From Amyelois transitella (taxonomy: Eukaryota; Arthropoda; Insecta; Lepidoptera; Pyralidae), in assembly GCF_032362555.1 (NCBI RefSeq), contig NC_083519.1:1567501-1631500 (forward strand): 64,000 nucleotides of DNA, written 5' to 3'. The translations under genes were made by a program, and so were the position numbers. This document shows, one piece after another, positions 57,001 to 64,000 of this stretch. The notes beneath the pieces were generated by a model, which saw only the letters and a program-made list of their open reading frames with translations, did not search any database and was not told where the DNA came from. The first letter of the stretch is position 1; the number at the start of each line of letters is the position of its first letter.

Positions 57001-59209
57001 TACTACTTACATGGACAACTTTTTCTAACAAGCAAAAATTTAAGAAAGATGCATTGCTTATTTTATTTTATTCCAATGTTAATGAACATAGTGATAGCTA
57101 CTTTCTTCTACATACATATACTCATCACGTATTTATCCTTTACACAGTAGTACACAGAGCCAAATGTCTTGAAATGGCTGAAAGGCCACGTTCAGCTATA
57201 TGGCATTATAATGAATATTAAAAACTAATGTTTGTTAAGTATTAACATGTTTTTATGTGCAATAAAGAGTTGACAAACAAACTAATATAGTGCTACTTTG
57301 CTAGAGTTTAATAATCCCAAGTTCCCACCCGCAGATTGTCTGCAATTTCCCTGTTAGGCGATCGACTAGCATCCTGTCATTATTTGAATTTCAATTGTAT
57401 CATTAAGAACTGAACGTAGATTTACTAATGGACAAAGTTTTCGAGTTTTCGGGACTATTTATAGTTTCCCTAAAGATGTTTACCCTTACCGTATCGGTAA
57501 GTATTTAAACTAATTTACATAACTCCTAAAATAGTCAGCGCTACATGGCCGAGATGGAATTCGAACCTATGACTTTAGATTTCAAAGTTTCTGTCTACCC
57601 TTCATGGGAGAAAGACTTATGGAAAACATAAATTATATAGTAATGTATTTAGCCATAAACGTGTTCAATTGCAGAACTTAATTAAACCTTTATGTTTACC
57701 TATTACGTTAGTAGGTATACTTTTAATAATTCTGTGCCTATAATCTAGAATCTAGACCGAGTACATGGTCAAATTGGATAGTAGTTTATACATATAACCC
57801 TGAACTGAACTCTGTGATCATTGATATAAATATTAAAAATATTTTTTTATACTTGTACTCGAATTAGTAGGTATACCTATACTCATTTAACAAACACTTT
57901 TACACTTTTGATTTTAATAGTCTACAAATTTACTTAGGTACCCTGATTTTTTTCGGATTTCTTATCTCAATATTATCTGCATGGTTGATTAGTAAAATAA
58001 AATCGTGATTTTTTATTTTTATTTTATAAGTTAAGAAAGGCGTTTTGTAACGCAGCGACTATTTCAACCCCGAAAGGTATATCGCCATGATATTAATATT
58101 CTGCCATAAAAATATTCAATTTTTTCAAATTAATATAATATTAAATTAGTTATTATTCAAATTAGTTTATTAGTTAACTACTACTACTAGTAATTAAATA
58201 ACTATAGGCGGCTCCACGGCTTGACCGAGATCTCCAGAACGGAGCGTTATAGGCAAGGTACTAGGACATTATAAGTTCAAGGAGATCTAGTCAGGTTTGT
58301 TATGATTCTGGAAACTTAGTTTATACTTCAATTATGTAGATTAATAACGATGCCTATTTCGTACTTGGAACTTCGGTGGTCGAACGGTTAAGAATTGAAC
58401 ACGCAAGTAATACTTGTGAAAGCACAGGTTCAAATCCTACTTCGTCCATGTACCAATGACTATTTTATAAGTTACGTACATTTTTTGTGTGCTAACCGAT
58501 GCTCTTACGATGAGGGAAAACATCGGGTACCTGCACAATTAGAGAACTGGATGTGTAACCATTTACGTTATTATTGCGTTACTTGTTTACTATTATTTGT
58601 ATTAGATTAAGGCTCATTGTAAGTGAATATAATTCTATATGAGTCAAATAAAGATCTTTAAACCTAACCATGATCGATCCAATACGGGTTAGGTTCCCCT
58701 GCAAAGGTTGCGGAGGTCAGATGGAAGTCGCTTCGTGTAAAAACCTGACTTGAACTTGCACGTCAGAATTTATTAATTCGAGGAGAAGCCAGTTTAATAT
58801 GTGCGCGTAATTGAAGGGCCTTTCACATCAAACGCCCTAATAACTGTTCACAATTACTCTCTAATTTCTAGTAAGGTTCGTAACAGTACTTTAGTCGAAT
58901 TGAGTTGCTTCGTGTTCTTATATAACGTGTCTATTTTAATCCTTAATATAATCATAATTATTCGAAAGTGGATCTTGTGAAATGCGGTTTTTGTCGGAGT
59001 AAGAATTACTAAATCTGTTCGCAAAAGACGACGGAAGACGTAAAAGACTACGACAGGTATCTCGTTAAAAGTTTTATTTTTCTTTTCTCTGGTCAGTGGT
59101 CATGTCAAGAGCACCCTGAACAAAGGTGGATGAAAAAGTTTTTGCCATAGAAATTTATATAATAATTATTCTGAATTGTATAGAATGTGCCTACGTCCTA
59201 TAATTTATA
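54035..59209. other. Intergenic DNA, mostly unassigned
   Basis: Recognised pieces: S1 relics (about 54860-54945, 57105-57200), a tRNA-like fragment on minus (about 57540-57575), and a tRNA-derived SINE region (58375-58760) ending in 'gcggaggtcag..cgcttcgtgtaaaaacctgac'. Nothing that translates into a conserved protein. Confidence 0.5.
58375..58760 (+). mobile_element. tRNA-derived SINE (second type)
   Basis: tRNA-like head: ggtggtcgaacggttaaga and B-box GGTTCAAATCC. Then ttacgatgagggaaaacatc and, further on, gttgcggaggtcag and cttcgtgtaaaaacctgac. The last parts recur at 32199-32265 and, reversed, near 15.8, 17.0 and 45.35 kb. The head does not fold as a functional tRNA. Confidence 0.6.
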
Positions 59210-59210
59210 A

Positions 59211-59475
59211 CTAGCTGTGCCCGCAACTTCGTCCGCGTGGATTAGTTATTTTGGGCATCATTGAAGATCTCAAGGATGAATAATTTTCCCCGTTTTTTTC
59301 ACATTTTCGATTATTTCTTTGCTCTTTATAGTTGCAGCGTGATGTTATATAGCCTAAAGCATTCCTTTATAAATGGTCTATTCAACGCAAAAAAAGAATT
59401 TTTCAATTCGAACCAGTAGTTCCTGAGATAAGCGGATTCGAACAAACTCTTCAGCTTTATAATATTAGTATAGAT
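59211..59475 (-). mobile_element. Helitron-like element (H1)
   Basis: Plus strand CTAGCTGTGCCCGCAACTTC to AATATTAGTATAGATA. Confidence 0.78.
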
Positions 59476-59858
59476 AAGTCCTTTGAAGCACCCCAAGTTC
59501 ATATGATATAATAAAAACGGCCGGGCCAGTGTCATGAGATTGATGATACACACACACACACATATGAAATCATGACCCTGCAGCCATGCACACAAAGATT
59601 ACATCTTTATCTCTTACGGGGTAGACAGACCCAATAGTCAACCGAAGGCCACATTGGATGCTTTATATACTTACTTAACATCAGGTTACTAGCTCATGAT
59701 TTTGTTAGCCTTTCGTTTGATTGACTGAATGAATTGAATGATAAAATGGCGGATGTAACTATGATTCGAGGAAAGGAAAGCATTCGGGACAAACACCAGG
59801 AGAATGATGAAAAGATAGGATGGATCTTGTTTTAAAAGCAAAAGAAGTGTAAGTATGT

Positions 59859-60092
59859 GGTGCAGCGGTAGTGCGCTTGCCTGTGCCACCGGCCACCGGT
59901 CCCGGGTTCAAATCCCGACCAGGGCATGATGAGAAACAAACTTTTTCTGATTGGCCTGATTCTTGGATATTTATTTAGGTATATAAGTATTTGTTATAAA
60001 ATATAGTATCGTTGAGTTAGTATTTTGTAATAAATTTCGCACTTCTTCAAGCCTAACTTAATCTGCATTATTTGTCCCATATATATTTATTA
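59859..60092 (+). mobile_element. T1 tRNA-derived SINE with target duplication
   Basis: Slightly 5'-shortened head (GGTGCAGCGGTAGTGCGC), B-box GGTTCAAATCCC, body and tail as at 27.7 kb. Flanked by TGTAAGTATGT (59848-59858, 60093-60103). Confidence 0.88.
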
Positions 60093-60103
60093 TGTAAGTA
60101 TGT

Positions 60104-62390
60104 TTGTCCTAAAAGTTTAAATATAATTTGAATAGATATATATGTATTTACAATGACACAAATAGTGTCTGCAGCATTACCTAAGAATGCAGCTGATGAC
60201 CATTAAATCAGTTATAAAACCGATTTGGGTTGCATAATGACCCGATAGTAACGTCACCATTAAAGTTACTATGACATAATGACGTAATAGACAGTCTGCG
60301 GTGAAATTGCTTGCTATTAAAGTATTAAAGTAATTTTATGGCTGAGAAAAAAACAGTTGAAAAATTGCAAAATAATTTCCTAAGTTTTTATGTAGGAATT
60401 GAAACACAAAAAAAATAATTTAACCATCACTCAACACATCAACCATTGGTTGCAAAGCAGGATAATCTAGTAAACAAAGTTTCCCGTTGTGCCTCAACGG
60501 AAGAGCATCAATAAATTGTTTTTTTTTAATGACCGTTAGCATTGGTAGGATTTGAACCTGCCTGCTTCATACTTTTTATTCAGCCAAATTAACCAAACGG
60601 CCAGCAATACACTCACTAGATGCACTTTTTCAAAAAAACTTTTATAAATAGCATAGTTCAAGTTCGAAGCAACTATCACTCAATCGCTTAGCGTAACTTG
60701 TCAAGGTTTAAATTGTATACATTTGTAGCATAGCGTAAATGATTAGTTGAGCAACCCGCCAAATTATATTTCAAAACATTTTGTATACGTAGGTACATTT
60801 ATTGTGTTGTATATTGTTGCCGTCGTAATATTATAATCATTCGCGGATTTTATGATTTTTGTATGTCAAATAAATTTTCAACAATTCATATTTTTTATTA
60901 ATTTTATCCACATTTTATTGTATTTAAATCTTTATAAATATCATATATCTCATATACATGCAACTTATATAAATAAAAATAATTTGAATTTTTGGCTTTG
61001 AATTTAAATTTAAAGACCTTAACATTGTCAAATTTTATGCTTGTTCAAAAAAAGTTTATAAATTCGTATCATGGTTCGTCTCCACTACAGAATATACCTA
61101 TAATTTTTTTAACTTTGACCGGTTGAAATTTAGTGCCTTCCTGAAAATTTATTAAGATCACGAGACTAGTACTTTAGAAACCCCTCCTACGCTATCTAGG
61201 GTTCCTTCGTTTTTTTCTAAATTAAAATGTATTCTCGCATTTTTTACGGTCGCCCAAAACCAAAACTATCTCGATTGATATAGGTACCTACTTGAGACTT
61301 TAGAGTTTGATACACTAGCTGACAATGTTTTATATGATTCGCTTAGGTGATGAGCTGGCAACCTGTCACTGTTTGAATTACCTAGCCAAACAGCTAAACG
61401 TGGCCTTTCTGTCTTTTGATGATTGTTGGCTCTGTCTACCCCGCAAGGGATGGATGTACAAACCTACCTTTTTGCAGTTGCTTAAAAATATTTGAGTGTT
61501 AGAAGGTATTATATGATTTTAGAAAAATCTTTGGAAAACGCAACATCATAGAAAAATATCAAAATCAATATAAGTTCAATGTTAGGTACCAGGCGCACAG
61601 AACACCTGTGGAGGTGTTCCGTCGAAGTCAAGGTAACGCGGGTGACCTCGAACGGGCACAAGTTACGCAACTGCCGTGCGAGTCTGAGCTGCATACTTAC
61701 TTCGTAAAGGTTGCACGCGGTACAATAAAATATGGAGTCGAATTGTAATGCCACAAGTTCAGATATCCTTTAGGAATCCGTTTACTTAGAAACGTTTTTT
61801 TTAAATGTCCCATTGCGGGGCAAAGGTCTCACTTCTGCTGTCCAAGGACACACTCCTCCAGTTTTCTTCGGTTTATTTAAAAAAAATCTCTATTTTCATA
61901 TCGTGGTTAAAAATTATTTTATATATGTCTTTTTGAACAAAAATATGTTTCAAGATTGTTCATTTTAGCATCTTAAAAAATGTAATTTAGGCATTTTGAT
62001 GTTGATATTCTCACACTGCACAGATAATCGACACCTTTTGTGAGTATAATTTTAAATTATATTTTGATTCCACATTTACGAAATTTCTCTAGAAATAAGT
62101 AGCCCTTGTATAAAATTTTCTGTTTAATTTTTAATTCTATTTTTTCCTTGATTAAATAAAAATAAATAAAGGTCCAGCTTTTTTCCTTTAAATAAATAAA
62201 GCGCCAGTCCAGCCCTTGATTATGAAAAAATTGATATGTCAAAACATATACTCTTACATACACTTATTTACTATTAATATAGGAACTATTAAGTTGGGAT
62301 TTGGGAACAGTAAGTAGTTAAAAAAATGTTACGATAGATGTCAGTGGAGTATTGGATTTTAAACATTTTTATAGAAATATTTGTATATTA
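60104..62390. other. Intergenic DNA with few recognisable pieces
   Basis: A reversed tRNA-like SINE head (about 60540-60605; minus strand GGCAGGTTCAAATCCTACC) and an S1 3' half (about 61342-61460, +). The rest is AT-rich DNA without an exon. Confidence 0.5.
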
Positions 62391-62655
62391 TGCCGTGTGG
62401 TTCCCGGCACTATTACAGAAAAGAATAGGACCACTCCATCTCTTTCCCATGGATGTCGTAAAAGGCGACTAAGGGATAGGCTTATAAACTTAGGATTCCT
62501 CTTTTAGGCGATGGGCTAGCAACCTGTCACTATTTGAATCTCGGTTCTATCATTAAGCCAAATAGCTGAACGTGGCCATTCAGTCTTTTCAAGACTGTTG
62601 GCTCTGTCTACCCCGCAAGGGATATAGACGTGATCATATGTATGTATGTATGTAT
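62391..62655 (+). mobile_element. S1 SINE, full length, near-consensus
   Basis: TGCCGTGTGGTTCCCGGCAC to (TATG)n. Perfect CAGTCTTTTCAAGACTG stem-loop and TCTGTCTACCCCGCAAGGGA block. A good reference copy of the family. Confidence 0.88.
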
Positions 62656-64000
62656 TTAAAAAATAATTTTAAGTTTTTTTTTATCATCTATGTTATAGTC
62701 ATGAGCAAAACCCCGCCAGACATCGATAACCAAAAGCAATTATCTAGACTAGACACTTTGCTTATTGAAACGATAATAAGACTTCTTAAAACCCTATTCA
62801 AATTTTTTATCCAAATTAGTTCATGAATAAATTCAACTTTCCGAGTTTGAAAATGTTTCTGAATCCTCCTACGAACGGTTCGACAATACATATAAAATTT
62901 AGTAGTATGTTTGAATAATACAGATGAATGTTTCCTTTCAGTCTTTTCGAGACCGTTGGCTCTGTCTACTCCGCAAGTGTGTGTTAGCTGCTTCCGAGTT
63001 TCAAACAGTTCTGCAGCGGTTGTATAACCTAAGAGTTAGAACCATCGGTTTAACTATAAAGTATTTTATCTTTACAGACAATTAGGTCTGTGGAGAAAAA
63101 TCTACTTAATGGTTTCACCAGATTCAACAATCTTCGAAATTTACAAATGCGCGCCAATTTGAATCACTCAATCAATTGAAGGATGACATTAAAATTTCGA
63201 ACCCTCTTTTTGTTATTTTGACTCGCACTTAACCGGGTTTATTTAAGAGTATCTTGACAGTTAATCCGCAGAATCAACTTTAATTTGCGTTAAGTACAAT
63301 TTTAAATTTACAGACCTTTCGACCTTATCTTTAAGCAAAATTGAAAAAACCTGATGCCTGATGTAGGGGTCCGTAGAATTCTGTCTAAATCCCTAATAAC
63401 AAATGCGGAAGTAACATTACTTTTAAATTATGTTTAATATAAATATTAATTGTGTTGTCCATCTTTTACGTCAATACCACTGAACCGAGCTCCATAAAGT
63501 TTTGCATAGGTGTGAAAATTTTTGTATTATTTTAAACATGGTTGTATCATTGTAATATCTCAATAACACAAGTCTTTATCTTAACTTGGAGCGTTCTCTT
63601 AATTTGGTGAATTATCTAAAAAATAAATATTGCTCGTTGACTTTATCTTACAGCAATAAAAAAGGTGGATGAGTTGGATTTAAAAATTTGGATGAGTTTG
63701 TGCAGAAGAATTAAAACTATTAACACTTATCTACTGAACCCTAAAACTGTCACAGCGATAACGCCCATGACGTGACCCCAATACGATAAACAATACTATA
63801 ATACCACTGATAATAACAGTCATAAGTGTCAAAATCGAGTGAGTTGTCATCGAATCCTCCTGATTTATTTTATACGCATAATTTACGAAGAAATATTTAT
63901 TGTCATTTCGACTTTGGTTAATAGCAGTTATCAGTGTTGTTCTAATTGTGCATTTAATTATCTGTGGAATGTGTTTGCGTTTTGTTGTTTGTATATATAG
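62656..64000. other. Intergenic end of window
   Basis: One S1 fragment (about 62930-62985) and AT-rich DNA. No exon or RNA gene recognised. Confidence 0.5.

Noticed and set aside
58375..58447. Candidate tRNA genes at 58.4, 27.7, 49.5, 59.9 and 60.5 kb
   Set aside because: A- and B-boxes are present, but the acceptor stems do not pair and SINE bodies follow; these are SINE heads.

Overview
This window is AT-rich nuclear DNA from an insect, almost certainly a moth or butterfly (Lepidoptera). The genes are split by short introns with GT..AG borders. The spaces between them are packed with Helitron-like elements ending in CTAG, CR1-type LINE tails, RTE-type LINE pieces, tRNA-derived SINEs and MITEs, a mixture typical of lepidopteran genomes. 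There is no operon structure and nothing bacterial. All exons were derived by hand from splice sites and reading-frame continuity.

Layout. (1) About 4.2-7.25 kb, + strand: the last nine coding exons of a kexin/furin-family prohormone convertase that matches PC1/3 (PCSK1) best; its upstream exons lie outside the window. (2) 18.2-42.0 kb: a cluster of three CRAL-TRIO (alpha-tocopherol-transfer-protein/clavesin-like) lipid carrier genes. CT1 (18.2-22.0 kb, +) and CT2 (24.8-28.5 kb, +) are head-to-tail; CT3 (30.3-41.95 kb, -) converges on CT2. Intron phases are shared across the three, with one extra intron in CT2 (near the N-terminus) and one in CT3 (near the C-terminus). The 8.7-kb first intron of CT3 holds a 2.36-kb TIR transposon and a 5'-truncated RTE-like LINE with an intact reverse-transcriptase ORF. 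(3) 42-64 kb: no convincing coding exon, only repeats and unassigned AT-rich DNA.

The most interesting material is transposon biology. A 641-bp PIF/Harbinger deletion derivative sits inside the 5' splice site of CT1 exon 3, and its first base supplies the donor's +5 G. A ~260-bp SINE-like family, dozens of copies here, shares its 3' end and (TATG)n tail with the RTE-like LINE, which points to a LINE/SINE partnership; one copy has a twin-priming-type inversion inside an 11-bp target-site duplication, and one shows a compensatory change in a stem-loop. A MITE upstream of CT3 can be compared with an empty site in an adjacent tandem duplicate. CT1 appears to have lost its ancestral start frame and to start at a new ATG ten bases downstream.
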